Positions 9,848-21,044 of a stretch of 64,000 bases of DNA are shown in pieces. The position numbers were made by a program, and so were the translations under genes. The stretch comes from Limnanthes douglasii subsp. nivea (Eukaryota > Streptophyta > Magnoliopsida > Brassicales > Limnanthaceae), in the NCBI GenBank assembly GCA_036936605.1, contig JAUPFV010000003.1, forward strand, positions 77,236,273 through 77,300,272, given 5' to 3'. The notes below the pieces were generated by a model, which made no database searches, was not told where the DNA came from, and saw nothing but the letters and a program-made list of their open reading frames with translations. The stretch's first letter is position 1, and each line of letters opens with the position of its first letter.

Positions 9848-10481
9848 ACCAATACCTACCAAAATATGATTTTATTTATCTATTAGTCCAAATATAAATT
9901 TTAAATATAATTTTATCCTTAATGAATTTGATAATATGAAAAAGAAAGTTTGATGAGAAATAATTGATTTTGAAATTGTGGTTAAATATTTTGATTTGGG
10001 GATGTAATTGTTTTTTTAATAGATAATTGAGTCTTTTCTTAAATGAGCTGGATCTATTTGTAAAATGGATCTGTTTGAAATTAAAATTTATATTTTTAAC
10101 TGATACTTTTGCTATAAAAATAGTGGGTATTATAAAACCATTTTGGTATTGTCCATACGTGAAGGATGAATGTATTATCTTTTTAATAATATATATTTAT
10201 TGTCATTTACTTAAATATATTAACAACATGTATAACCTTTATAAAATATTTTAAAATATTAAATTAAACACCAAAACTTTTAAATAAAAATAGCAGACAA
10301 TTAATATTGTCACAAAATGTTTGAAAATATATAAAGAAATAGACTTATCATTTAAGACCCATCCAACAAACCTATTACAGATGAAGGTCTAATTTTTTTT
10401 TTAAAGATTTTATATCTTAAATACCCTCCTATATAAAATTCAGTAACCAACTTCTCTTTTTCTTTTTTAAATTTTAATTTT
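9848..10481. other. AT-rich DNA without recognisable feature
   Basis: Low-complexity AT-rich sequence between the Tat-1 LTR and the minisatellite module. Short frames here have no recognisable protein similarity. The five bases after the LTR (ACCAA) would be the right target duplication of Tat-1, but the left partner is out of view. Confidence 0.5.
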
Positions 10482-11352
10482 TGAAGGTCCGTATCTTTTA
10501 AACCGTAACTCGGAAAAAGAATCTGAAAATGTCATATAAAACCGCAGTCTTTTTTTCTTGAGACGAACAAAACTAGTACCACTCATGATATGTTTTGAAT
10601 TTTTTTTCTTAAAAAAATATTTTACACATGTTTCTCAGTTATATGGTTTCGCATCTAGTGGACTGGTTTCGCATCTCGTGGACTGGTTTCGCATGTAGTG
10701 GGGTTGTTTCGCATCTAGCATCTAGCATCTATCATAGTGACCCTCAATTCACATCTAGCTGTACACAATTTAAAACAAGTTTATCATCTAGCAAAACAAA
10801 GAAGGTTTCGCATCTAGCAAAACAAAGAAGGTTTCGTATCAATCCAAACAAAGAAGGTTTCACGTCTATTGAAATAAAGAATGTTTCACATGTAACAAAA
10901 TAAAGAAGGTTTCGCATCTAGCAAAATAAAGAAGGTTTCGCATCTAGCAAAATAAAGAAGGTTTTTCATCTAACAAAATAAAGAAGGTTTCGCATCTAGC
11001 AAAATAAAGAAGTTTCGCATCTTCAAAAATAAAGAAGGTTTCGCATCTAACAAAATAAAGAAGGTTTCGCATCTAGCAAAATAAAGAAGGTTTCACATCT
11101 AGCAAAATAAAGAAGGTTTCGCATCTTGCAAAATAAAGAAGGTTTCGCATCTAACAAAACAAAGAAGTTTTCGCATCTATCAGAACAAAGAAGGTTTTCG
11201 CATCTTCTTCTTTAAACCTTTATAAATTTTAAAGCTTCAAAAGTCTGTATCTTTTAAACCGTAACTCGGAAAAATATAAATCCAAAAAATACCGTTGGTT
11301 TTGTTTTTTTAAGACGAACAAAACTGGTACCACTCATGATATGTTTTGATTT
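10482..11352. repeat. Repeat module: 26-bp minisatellite between two ~118-bp direct repeats
   Basis: Direct repeats at 10482-10600 and 11236-11352 share TATCTTTTAAACCGTAACTCGG and GACGAACAAAACT.GTACC, then ACTCATGATATGTTTTGA. Between them, a looser array with GGTTTCGCATCTAGTGG-like units (10646-10720) passes into a 26-bp minisatellite with unit GGTTTCGCATCTAGCAAAAT plus AAAGAA (10803-11205, about 15 copies). A related module with inverted flanks lies at 62560-63190. This may be an unnamed non-autonomous element or a tandem-repeat family; no coding capacity is seen. Confidence 0.75.
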
Positions 11353-12500
11353 TTTTTTTAAAGAATAAGTATTGATGTAAACACGCTGCCTCAAGAGTGT
11401 TTCGTATGCACAACTAATACAAACGCAACGTGCCTGCCTACAATATCAAATCCAGTTAGGAAGATTAGTTTGCTCATAGTTAGAACAATCTAGATCATGA
11501 TAGAACAAATGAAAATAAGGGATCGTGGACAAGAGAAACATTTTCCATAAATCTACAACCAAATCAATGAAGACGAAACGTAGACAAAACTAATCTAATG
11601 AAGATGAAACATAGACAAAACTAATTCAATGAAGATAAATATTTTAGACAATACAATGATGCATACATACCATTTGGTTTGATCGAATTAATGAAGCAGT
11701 TTCTACAAAAAAAACAAAAAAAAAAGGTAGATTTTGTTTAAAGAGAGTTTAGTGTTTCGCTTATGGCGAGAACCAATAAGAAATGCTTATAAGATTACAC
11801 GTAATGAACAAGGTATTTAGGGAATTAATGGGTCTTCAATGGTAAATATTTGACTAAAACGGACTTCCTTATAGAAATATAAAAATATGGATCTTAAGTA
11901 GATAATAATTAGGATTTTCGGTCTTAAATGGTACTCAACCCTATAAAGAAACACTTGAATAAACAAATCTTATGAATTTTTGGGTAATATTTTTTTTTGA
12001 GTTTGTTTAGAATTAATTTATAAACCAAATTTTGTTTTCAAACATATATCATAAATGTTCACACCTATAAATTTTGTTATATTGATACTTTTATTTTTAA
12101 AATTTATTTAAAAACTTTTTTTTAATTATTTTGTATTTCTAGAATTAATCAATACAATTTAGATATATTATTAAATATTTAAATGGCTACTTTATAGTTT
12201 TGTTTAATATTTAAAATCTGTTGAAAAGTAAATATTTATGTTTACCAACTATTGCGAAATAGTTTTTTTTTTTTTAAAAAAAACCACCTTAATGTTTTAA
12301 TAATATTGCATATTAGTCTTTTTCCTGTGATTAACCGGATTTAAAACTACAATTTTGTTGAAAAATGAAAAACTATTTGGTGACATTGGATAAATATGAG
12401 GATTATTTGGTGACATTTGATAAATACAGAGAGACGATTATTAAAATATTAGAGATGATTTTGATGCAAAAGTGAGCATGAAAGACTATTGCGTGACAAT
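11353..12500. other. AT-rich intergenic DNA, nothing recognised
   Basis: Homopolymer-rich A/T sequence up to the copia LTR. A few short tandem words (GACGAAACGTAGACAAAACTAAT near 11570-11625) repeat twice. No gene, RNA or element end was recognised. Confidence 0.5.
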
Positions 12501-13113
12501 TGTTAGGCTCCAGCTCAATTAATCCCAACTTATAACCTAGGGTTTTCATCTCCTTTGGATTATATATAAGGGGATAGAGATAAGAGACGGAGACACCCAA
12601 AAAGATACACAAAAACAAATAGAGAGAAAGATTTTCGAGAATACAAATAGAAAGAGTATTTTTCGATTTTTGGTTTTCGGATCTGTTCAGCGCAGTCACT
12701 GTAAAGAGGTTGGATCGAGGGGAAAACGACATCCATTTGTGCTGAAATTTTGACAGTGTGTTTAGGACATCAAGGGCTTCAATCGAACAGGTTGTATTGT
12801 GAATTGGTGCTACAGATCGGGTGAAATCAGTGCTGGAACAGACCTGTATTTTTGGTGATATTTTCCCCCTTTTGTGCTTCTCTTTTGTTATTTATTATTC
12901 TGTGTAATTGTTGGTGGGTTTGTAGATCTATGTGAAACTCATTCTTACTACTCTTACCATCAACTAAAATAATAGAATTGTTTAGGGTGGACTCCTAATT
13001 CGTCCCATGATTTTTTACTCTTCACATTGAAGGGGTTTTTCCACCTATAAATCTTGCGTGTCGTTTTGTTTTTCCGCTGATTATTTTTTACCGTTGTTGA
13101 ATTGGGATCTTCA
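12501..13113 (+). repeat. 5' LTR of the copia element
   Basis: Starts TGTTAGGCTCC and ends ATCTTCA, one base before the primer binding site: 613 bp. It contains a TATA box at about 12561-12568 (GGATTATATATAAGG). With no second LTR in the window, the left boundary rests on the TG start and the family style rather than on a pair comparison. Confidence 0.6.
12561..12568 (+). promoter_or_regulatory. TATA box in the copia LTR
   Basis: TATATATAAGG about 60 nt into the LTR, followed by a purine-rich leader; the expected promoter of the genomic RNA. Confidence 0.5.
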
Positions 13114-13114
13114 G

Positions 13115-13126
13115 TGGTATCAAAGC
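13115..13126 (+). promoter_or_regulatory. Primer binding site of the copia element
   Basis: TGGTATCAAAGC, complementary to the 3' end of initiator tRNA-Met with one change from the usual TGGTATCAGAGC. Confidence 0.8.
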
Positions 13127-13146
13127 TATTGTTGTTTTTAGTGAAT

Positions 13147-13755
13147 ATGGATTACAGTCATGGTAAATCCATGATTACATTAACATCAACAAAGTATTTT
13201 ATCTGAAGACCAATGATGGATAACTTACTATGCTGCAAGAATTTGTTTGATCCAATTGAGTCAGTTAAAGATGTTAATGGTAACTCTGCTAAACCGGTAA
13301 AACGGCAAGACAAGCAAGAAAAATATTGGGAGAAGTTGAAAAGAAAAGCCTTGGGAACTATTCGACAATGGGTTGATCTTAACATCTTCAGCCATGTTTC
13401 TCAAAAGTCTAACCCGTATGATCTTTGGAAGAAATTACAAGGTCTTTATGAAGGAAATACATCTCATAACAAAGCTTTTTTTATTAAAATACTTGTCAAC
13501 CTAAAGTTAAAAAGTGGTAAGTCAGTTTCTGAACACCTTAGTGATTTTCAAGATATCATTAACAAATTGACTACTATGAAGATTGCTTTTGATGATGAGC
13601 TACAGGCTTTATTTCTATTGAGTTCGTTACCGGATAGTTGGGAGACTATGGTTGTGACTATTAGCAACTCTGCTCCAGATGGTGTTCTATCTCTAAACTT
13701 TATCAAAGAAAGTAAAGAGATTAGAAGAAAAGAGATGGGAGTTGACAATTCATAA
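13147..13755 (+). pseudogene. gag: copia gag
   Basis: Starts at ATG 13147 (MDYSHGKSMI). An in-frame TGA at 13204-13206 sits where copia gag usually has Trp (YFI-stop-RPMMDNLL). Downstream it matches the UBN2/copia gag family: DLWKKLQGLYEG, KLKSGKSVSEHLSDFQ, LLSSLPDSWETMV. It ends at a TAA at 13753 followed by a basic stretch (GRSKRKGSKFC) that would precede the zinc knuckle, which is not recognisable. It would encode the capsid protein; here non-functional. Confidence 0.85.
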
Positions 13756-13959
13756 GCTCTTGTTACTGCGAATAGAGGAAGAAGCAAGAGAAAAGGTTCC
13801 AAATTTTGTGGTAACTCAAAGGGAAGATACAAAAGTTTTGTTACAAATGGAAGAAAGAACAAGGTAACAATTTAGATTCACAAATGGAAGTTATAATAAA
13901 AATACTGCAACTTGTGCTTCTACTAGTAATGATGATGCATCATTAATTTGTGCTATTGG

Positions 13960-15783
13960 TGAGTGTTATCATATTGGTGGTTCAGATTCAGAATGGCTTG
14001 TAGATACAGGTGCTTTATATCATTGTGTTCCGAATAGCGAATATTTTTTGAACTACAAAGGTGGCGATTTTTGTAGTGTCAAGATGGGAAATCAAAGCTC
14101 GACTAGTATTGTTGGGTTGGGTGATATTCGTGTGAAGACTTTTGTTGGGTACATACTTACACTAAAGGATGTGCGCCATATTCCTGATCTACATCTGAAT
14201 TTGTTGTCTGCAAATGTACTTGATCAAGAAGGTTTCCGTCACACTTTTGGTGCTGGTAAGTTAAAGTTGTCCAAAGGTTCAATGATAGTTGCTCGGGGTA
14301 ATTTGTGTTGCTCTTTGTATAAGACATATTTGGGTATATGTTCTAGTGAGCTGAATGTAGTTGAGGAAAATAATTCCCCTAACTTGTGGCATCAAAGACT
14401 AGGATGCATGAGTGATAAGAAGATGAAAACCTTGGAAAGTAATTCACTCATTCCTATTGATAAATCTAATATTATTTCTTTAATGTGACTATTGTTTGGC
14501 AGGAAAGCAACATAAAGCTTCGTTTTCAAAAAGGTCCACTAGAAAACAAGAAAAGCTGGAGTTAGTATACTCTGATGTTTGTGGTCCAATGGAAGTGGAT
14601 TATATTGGAGGTAACAAGTATTTTATTAGATTTATTGATGATACTACTGGAAAAACTTGGGTATACATGTTGTAGAGAAAAAGCCAAGTATTCGAGATTT
14701 CTTAGAAATTTTATGTTATGGTAAAAAAGGAGACACGAAGAAAGCTGAAATGTCTTCGATCCGATAATGGTGGTGAGTATATTTTGAATGATTTTAAAAA
14801 TTATAACTCACGCTATGGTATTAGACATGAAAGGACAACACCAGGCACACCACAACACAATGGAATTGTAGAGAGAATGAACCGAACCATTGTAGAGAAG
14901 GTGAGATATATGTAAGAAATGTATAAACTTCCTAAGACATTTTCGGTTGAAGGAGTTAATTGTGTTGTATACTTGATTAATAGAGCTCCATCAACAACTC
15001 TTGATTTTGATATTCCTGAAAGAGTATGGAAAGGAAATGATCCCATATATTCACATTTTAGAGTTTTTGGATGCAAGACATACATGCATGCTCCAAGAAA
15101 AAAAGATCGAAAATTGATTCAAAAAGTAATCCTTATGTTTTTGTTGGATATGGTGATGAAGAGTATGGCTTCAGACTTTATGATCCCGAGAAGAAGAAAG
15201 TAGTGAGAAGCAAAGATGTGGTATTCTTTGAGCACGAGAAGGGTGAAAATCTTTTGAGTACAAGGTTAACTTGTACTTTTGATGTATTTTTTAATACTAC
15301 TAATGATATTCCTTATTATATTTTTCCTTATGTAAATCACAAAACAAATGATAATACTGAAGTGGTTCCTAATGATATTGAGGATGTTCCATCTGGTGGT
15401 GATTTACAAGATCATGTTGTTATCGATGATTCTGATGAGACCATACTTAATGAAGAAGTTCATGAGCAGGGAGAGCAACCTATCCCTCATGTGGAGGATA
15501 TACAGGTTCGAAGGTCAACTAGAGAGAGAAAACCTTCAACAAAGTATCCAAGCTCAAAGTTTATTCTAGTCACTGAAGACATCGAGTCAGAAAATTATCC
15601 AGAAGTGTTATCTTATTAAGAGAAACATCTTTGACTTGAGGCAATGAAGGAAGAGATGGTGAGAAAATTTCAAGCGGAAAGCTAAACTTGTAGTAAAAGG
15701 ACGCAACCAGAAAAAAGGAATTGATTTTGATGAAATATTTTCTCCTGTTGTCAAGATGACTTTTATCAGAACTGTATTGGGTT
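13960..15783 (+). pseudogene. pol: copia protease, integrase and start of reverse transcriptase
   Basis: Protease motif EWLVDTGALYHCVP near 13993, with Leu where copia has Ser after DTGA. Integrase: zinc-finger residues in LWHQRLGCMSDKKM and CDYCLAGKQHK (14386-14515), then LVYSDVCGPM (14560), RSDNGGEY (14757) and HNGIVERMNRT (14858), giving D, D and E. The C-terminal GKGF-type region is FRVFGCKTYMH...FVGYGDEEYGFRLYDPEKKK. Breaks: a stop at about 14486, stops near 14672 and 14913, and a frameshift near 15115. After a linker ending about 15620, the sequence jumps to [19 protein letters not shown], the start of reverse transcriptase, and ends in Ns. Confidence 0.85.
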
Positions 15784-15883
15784 NNNNNNNNNNNNNNNNN
15801 NNNNNNNNNNNNNNNNNNNNNNNNNNNNNNNNNNNNNNNNNNNNNNNNNNNNNNNNNNNNNNNNNNNNNNNNNNNNNNNNNNN
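15784..15883. other. Assembly gap of exactly 100 N
   Basis: Exactly 100 Ns, the customary placeholder for a gap of unknown size. The sequence changes from copia reverse transcriptase to unrelated CT-rich DNA across it, so the true distance and even the adjacency are uncertain. Confidence 0.98.
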
Positions 15884-16725
15884 CTCTCTCTCATCCTAGC
15901 AGCCCATTCACTAGTCTCTCTTGAAACTAAACCGCATCTTCTACGTCGAGATCCCTCCCCACCCCTCTTGCATGCTCGACCTTCCCTTTTTCGTTCACTT
16001 CTGTCCCCCTTTATCAAACCCTGTCCAACTTTCTGCTGCTAGCCAAAGGATTTTGAAGGGATTTCGCAAAGATATGAAGACCTCGCCTCTATCCCTTTCG
16101 CCACCTTCAGCCAAAGATAACATGAAACACCTCTCTGACAAGGAAGACCCGTCGTGGATCGATTCTTCTGTCTCTGCTTCGAAGGTGGAGCATCTCCAAT
16201 CGATCCTCGACGAGAACGAGCACCTTCTTTGTACCCTGGCGTTCATGGACACTCTTGATCCATCACTGGAAATATCCCCTAGATCATCCTCCAAGTATGC
16301 TCTTCTGCATGATAGTAACATGGCTCCCATCCCGGGCCACGTCTACAATCCTTATACTCTGATGACTCAGTCCCTGGTAAGTAAGCTGCAAGGCATTTTC
16401 CCTGTTTCTTGTTGTCACTACCTTTTTAATATCAAGCTATCCCTTCCTTCCCGATGTCTCAAACTCGTCCTCTCTTTTGCATGCCTCGCAAAATTCATCC
16501 ACTATCCTCATACAGGTTGATGAAAGACCCACCCCTGTGCCCATGCAAACCGGGAACCATCAACCCACCCTCCCCATGCAAACTCTAGTCACTATTCTCT
16601 CTCTGGAAACTACATGTAACTACCGACATCTATTACCAATAACTTCATCTGTAATCCCGCTTCGCTTTAGTCTACTCTACCCCCGCTTCCTCACTCCATT
16701 CCACTCTCCCCCTTGCGTCATTTTC
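15884..16725 (+). other. Possible 5' part of the interrupted LINE, or first exons of an unknown gene
   Basis: A CT-rich leader, then an open frame with a possible start at 16074 (MKTSPLSLSPPSAKDN) and an acidic stretch WIDSSVSASKVEHLQSIL. A good splice donor (CTG|GTAAGTAAG near 16378) and an acceptor-like CATACAG (near 16515) are present. I recognise no domain. It ends where the Tat-2 LTR begins. Because LINE ORF1 sequence follows on the far side of Tat-2 (27127 onward), it may be the upstream part of that LINE; the donor-acceptor pair instead hints at a host gene. Undecided. Confidence 0.35.
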
Positions 16726-17097
16726 TGTGAATTATTTTCGACTAAGGGTAATTTTATCAAGTGTTTGAAGGTGTTTCAAAGGAATTTAATGTTTGGGTGT
16801 TTTGTAGTGAGAGATTAGAGTTGTCTTGTTGTATTAAATGTTCATTACCCTCATTTATGAAAGTTGTTGGGTATTTATACCCTTAATTATGGGCCACATG
16901 GTCTTTCGGGTCATACTTATGAAACCAGGTCGAGTTCAAAAACCCATTAATTTATTAAGTAGATTAGCAACTAGCTTAGTCAAAAGTGATTAGCTTTTAA
17001 TAATTTAGTCCAGTTCGGATTGTTCAGTGGGTGGTTTTTATCCGAATTTCCCTTGTCTGGTTTCCACAGTGAGTGGTGAAAATTTCCGGACTCATCA
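16726..17097 (-). repeat. Left (3') LTR of Tat-2
   Basis: TGTGAATTATTTTCG to TCCGGACTCATCA. Next to it inside the element, the minus strand reads AAAAAAAGGCTAC, a candidate polypurine tract (about 17098-17110). It matches the right LTR over its whole length with about 29 differences and one indel. Confidence 0.92.
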
Positions 17098-17538
17098 GTA
17101 GCCTTTTTTTAGGTTTTGTTCGAAGTCCTTCAGCAAGACTTTAAAAAATCGCTTTTGAGCACTTGTGACATATTCCAAACGGATTTCAAACTGAGTAAAG
17201 GACTTATCCGGACTCGAAGACTCTTCAGAAGTTCAAAGGTTTTGCAATGGATCATGGGACACGTATCTCCCTCTGATTCGCCTCACCAGCCGTTTTTCTC
17301 CTAGAACGGCACTCCCACTAATCCAAAAAATAACCTCTTCAATCAATGCTTGTGACGTTAGCGCTGTCTTTAATCATTACTTCCAACTTTTTGTATTCTC
17401 CTAGGTTTCTAGGTATCTTTTTGTCTCTTTAGTATAAATTATCTCATTTTTCACTGTTTTACCATCTTCATCACTCTTTCACTCCTTTCCTTCAAAGCTT
17501 TCATCTCTCTTTTCAAAACCCTTTTTTGGTGTAAGTTT

Positions 17539-20497
17539 ATGTTTACAGCAAGAAACGTACTTGTAAAAGGTGGGTGGCTTAATCTTTCGGAGTTAGAGAA
17601 AGCGCAAAGAGTCGAACGAGAAAGGCGCATTGCTGCAGGCCTTCCTGTTTCTCCAATCGATAAATCAGAAACACCAAGCTCAGAGCCTGATCGCGGTTCG
17701 TCTTCTGCCAGAAGCTCCAAACCTAGAAGGTTATTTCAACCTAGTCTTTCACCAATCATCTCAGGCCCATCGGTTCAGGAGTCACAGCCTACTGTTGAAC
17801 AGGAAAAGGCTGTTACAAGCACAAAGAGACCCTCTCCATTCATTGCCATGGGATCAGACGACGATAACTCCCCAGAAAAGTTGACACTTAAATGAAGAGG
17901 CCGCTTAGTAAAAGGTCAGGCTGTTGCTCCACAATCTAAATCTCCGAAGTCAGGGCCCTCTAAGTCTGGGGCTAAGGACAAAGCTGCAAGGTCAGAGGCA
18001 CCCATCAAAGCTCCTAAGGACAAGTTATCTGGTCCAGAGGCCACCGTAACAAGTTTTCGAAGTGAACCCTCCGGATCTGAGCCCCAGCTAGACACTAGAC
18101 CACAAAGGGAAAGCGATGCTCAGCCATCCAGACAGCTCACTGAGCCGACTACCAGCACTTCTCTACCAAAGAAAACTGACAACCCTTCCATGGTGATGGA
18201 AGATGTTATGGAGGATAGTGTTGAAGAAGCCCCTTTTGAGACTGACGTCTCCGGATAAACGGGGGAAGCTGCCATTGTTAAGAAAAACAAGGGTAAAGAG
18301 AAGTTGTGTTTAAAACATCCGGACCTGCCGGAGTCCCTTGAAGGTAGAGTGGGACCTTGCTTCCACAAGGTGAGTGTGAAGTATCTGCTGGCCATGCAGA
18401 ATATTAACTATGCCTTCATTCATACTGCTGAACTAGGCCGGATCCGGACGAAGTGGGGGATCCTAGAATCTGTTAAAGTAAGGATATCGGTCGATCCGGA
18501 GACGCCAATGGACTGTAAGCTAAGCGAGGTAGTCTTCTACATAGAGTTGTTCAACTGGGGGCTGAGATTTCCCTTGGACCCAGAGATCGTCAGATATTTT
18601 CATCTGATAAAGTTCTGCCCAAGCCAATTGAGCCCCAACGCTTGGTACACACTCATGGCCTCTAGGCTCTCTAGAATCCCGTTTCCGATGGAGCAGTTTG
18701 CTGCTGTGGCCAGCGTTTGCAAAAACCATATCATCCCTTTCTACAATTTCAACACGGGTGACAATTATAAAGTGGTGGATAACCTGCATGAATCGGAGAA
18801 GAACTGAATGACCCAATTCTTGTTCATCAGTGGTTCTTGGGAGAATGGGAAGAAGATAAGGCTGGTGACAACCCAAGCATGCTTACCAGCAGATGGAAAA
18901 GCACAGGTTAATAATTCATCATGTTTGTTTTTCTTTCCTTAAAAAGTTTGTTTACTTAAATATTCTTATTATTCTTTTGGTAGTGCTGCCGAAGGAGTTC
19001 ACCGACTACTTGGAGGAGGAGCAGACTACTTCTGCTAAGCTGAATACTTGAGCTGCTGAAAAATGGGGAAATTGCTTCCACAATTGTTTTACTGGTGGCA
19101 ACCTGGTGAGATCCCATCTCTGGAACACAACCGGCCGGAGAGACTTATCTTGGGAGGAATTAACCACACTGCCTCCTCCGGGTGTCATTCTAGAGAGGAC
19201 AGATGCAAATGATGGGAAGCTAGCCTTGCCGGGCAGAGCTAAAGCCCCAAGTAAAATGAAGGGCAAGAAAGGAAAGAAAAACCCAGATGTAGTTGAGGTC
19301 AACCAAGGTGGTGTTGAGGAGACTGTCCCAGCAAACCAGGAGGTACACGACCAAGGAGGGATTGATGCTGCTCTGCTCCAAGTGGTGGGAAATGAGAGTA
19401 CCAAAGAGGAAGTTGGACTTCCAAAACCCTCAAAGGCTCCCAAGAAAGACCGAAAACGGGGATCAAAAGGTGGAGATAGGGAAGCCAAGAAAAAGAAAAC
19501 CTCCAAGGGAGATGAAGTTGCTCTCTGGCCTCCGGAGTCTCTTCCTCTGGTCGACCCAACACAGGCAGAGCAAATCCCAAGTGACTTTTACACCGGAGAG
19601 GGCGCCAGAGGGGATATCAACATTGATGGTGTAGACATCAGTGACCTTCAAGGGATTGGCCTTTACTTTGAAGACCTTGAGAAGGACGACTTTGCTGGCC
19701 CTTATCTCCCCCCAAGCTCTTCGAACATTGTTACTTTCAATGGTAAATCTTTTTATGTTTTAGGAGAGAAGGACATGGTGACCCATTCCTTATTGAGCAA
19801 TATTCAACCGGTGCTCAACTTGGAGAAGCAAGTGCGAAACCAATCAGCCCTCATCAACACACTCAACTCAGATAAAGAGAGTTTGTCTAACGACCTCCTT
19901 ATTTCCAACCAGAATGTTGAGGCATTAAAGAGAGAGATTGAGGAGTTGAATAAAGGGAAAGAGGATTTGGCCACCAAGCTGGCCACTTCGGAGGGGGCTA
20001 TCAAAGAACTCCAATACAAGTGCTCTGACTTGGAGAAGGGTCATTCTACTTCAAAAGAGGAGATGAAGGCCAAAGACAACGTCATTCAGACCCTAACCAG
20101 TGACAAAATTTCGCTCGAAGGTGCTGTGTCGAGGGTTAACCAAGAAAATGATGACTTGATAAAGGAGCAGGAGAAGAAAATCCAAGCCAGGATCGATGCA
20201 TACACCAACTAGGTGATAGACTCTCAAGAGGAAAGGTTTGCTGTAGTTAAATCAGACATGGTCTTGCTCTTTCATGAAAAATTCCCGAAGAGGACACTAG
20301 GAGATCTATGACGATTTGTGGAATATGAAGACCTTCCTCACCATACTATGACTGATGGTGATAAGCACAGTTACTCCAGTGGTTGGGATGATACTACCGA
20401 TGAAGATGAACGAACCGGGGAGAGCCCCACCGAGGAACCTAAAGACCCTAAGAAGAAACCAGATGAGGCTGGACCATCTAAGGAAGCTCAACCTTAG
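17539..20497 (+). pseudogene. Antisense extra gene of Tat-2
   Basis: Colinear with the Tat-1 antisense gene: MFTARNVLVKGGWLNL start, Ser-rich N-terminus, the Transposase_28-like domain (18310-18800; LPESLEGRVGPCFHK, NWGLRFPLDPEIVRYFHL), intron at 18907-18983, Lys-rich segment, coiled coil (19800-20200), then KSDMVLLFHEKFPKR and an acidic tail ending EAQP. In-frame stops at 17893, near 18256, near 18805, near 19050, near 20210 and near 20309. The 368-codon coiled-coil part (19106-20212) is still open. Sequence in the globular domain is better preserved than in the linkers, which points to past selection on the protein. Confidence 0.8.
18907..18983 (+). other. Predicted 77-nt intron in the Tat-2 antisense gene
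   Basis: Starts GTTAAT and ends TTTGGTAG; same position and phase 1 as the 83-nt intron of Tat-1. The intron bodies share little beyond being T-rich. Confidence 0.65.
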
Positions 20498-21044
20498 AAT
20501 TTTTAACTATCTTTTTATTTTTCTTTAATTTTTGTGTTAGACTAAATTCCTTGGATGACCAAGCCATTTTTGTAACCGTGTCCGGCTCTTGTTCGGATAA
20601 ACCCTTTCTTTTAAAACTTCAAATTCCTTGGATGGCCAAGGCACTTTACATATTTTAATATCACTCCCCGGTGTTAGCCGGGAAATTTTATCTTACACAA
20701 TCCTTGCATTGTCTTATAGTTACCTAATTTTGATGGCTAATGTTTAAATAGCCCTTAGTTATTTTACAAGAATTTTAAGGTGAATGTGTTTAAATTCTCC
20801 GATGACAAATGTTTAAATGGTTATCATTCTACTAATTCAATCCGGTCTGCCAATAATACTTTAATTCTTTTTAAAGAAGCCATTAATCGAAACACTTCGA
20901 ATTTTTCAAGAAGGCAACAAATTTTATTAAAAAGCACGGACACCTCATTAAAACCTCCCCGCGCCACCAGGGTAGGAAAGAGTATGCCCCCAAATATTTA
21001 CATGGACTTTAAATAAGTAAATATTTGTATAATTTTATTCTAGA
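20498..21044. repeat. Tat-2 spacer between convergent genes
   Basis: Carries the motif AATTCCTTGGATGACCAAG at 20545 and AATTCCTTGGATGGCCAAGG at 20632, 87 bp apart, as in Tat-1. The block CCTCCCCGCGCCACCAGGG followed by GTATGCCCCCAAATATT (20955-21000) is the most conserved non-coding part between the two elements. Confidence 0.6.

Larger units (their letters stand above)
12501..15783 (+). mobile_element. Decayed Ty1/copia retrotransposon, truncated at the assembly gap
   Basis: Plus-strand order LTR, primer binding site, gag, protease, integrase, start of reverse transcriptase is the copia order (integrase before reverse transcriptase). Many stops and frameshifts. About 70 codons are missing between the acidic post-integrase linker and the KAKLVVKG start of reverse transcriptase. 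The element then runs into a 100-N gap, and neither RNase H nor the 3' LTR is seen beyond it. Confidence 0.88.

Noticed and set aside
10628..10903. 91-codon frame
   Set aside because: It reads through the minisatellite words; no protein similarity.
10803..11205. CRISPR-like array
   Set aside because: Contiguous tandem units with no unique spacers, in plant nuclear DNA.
16374..16520. A confident host-gene intron
   Set aside because: Donor and acceptor look good, but no coding similarity is recognised on either side and LINE sequence follows after Tat-2.
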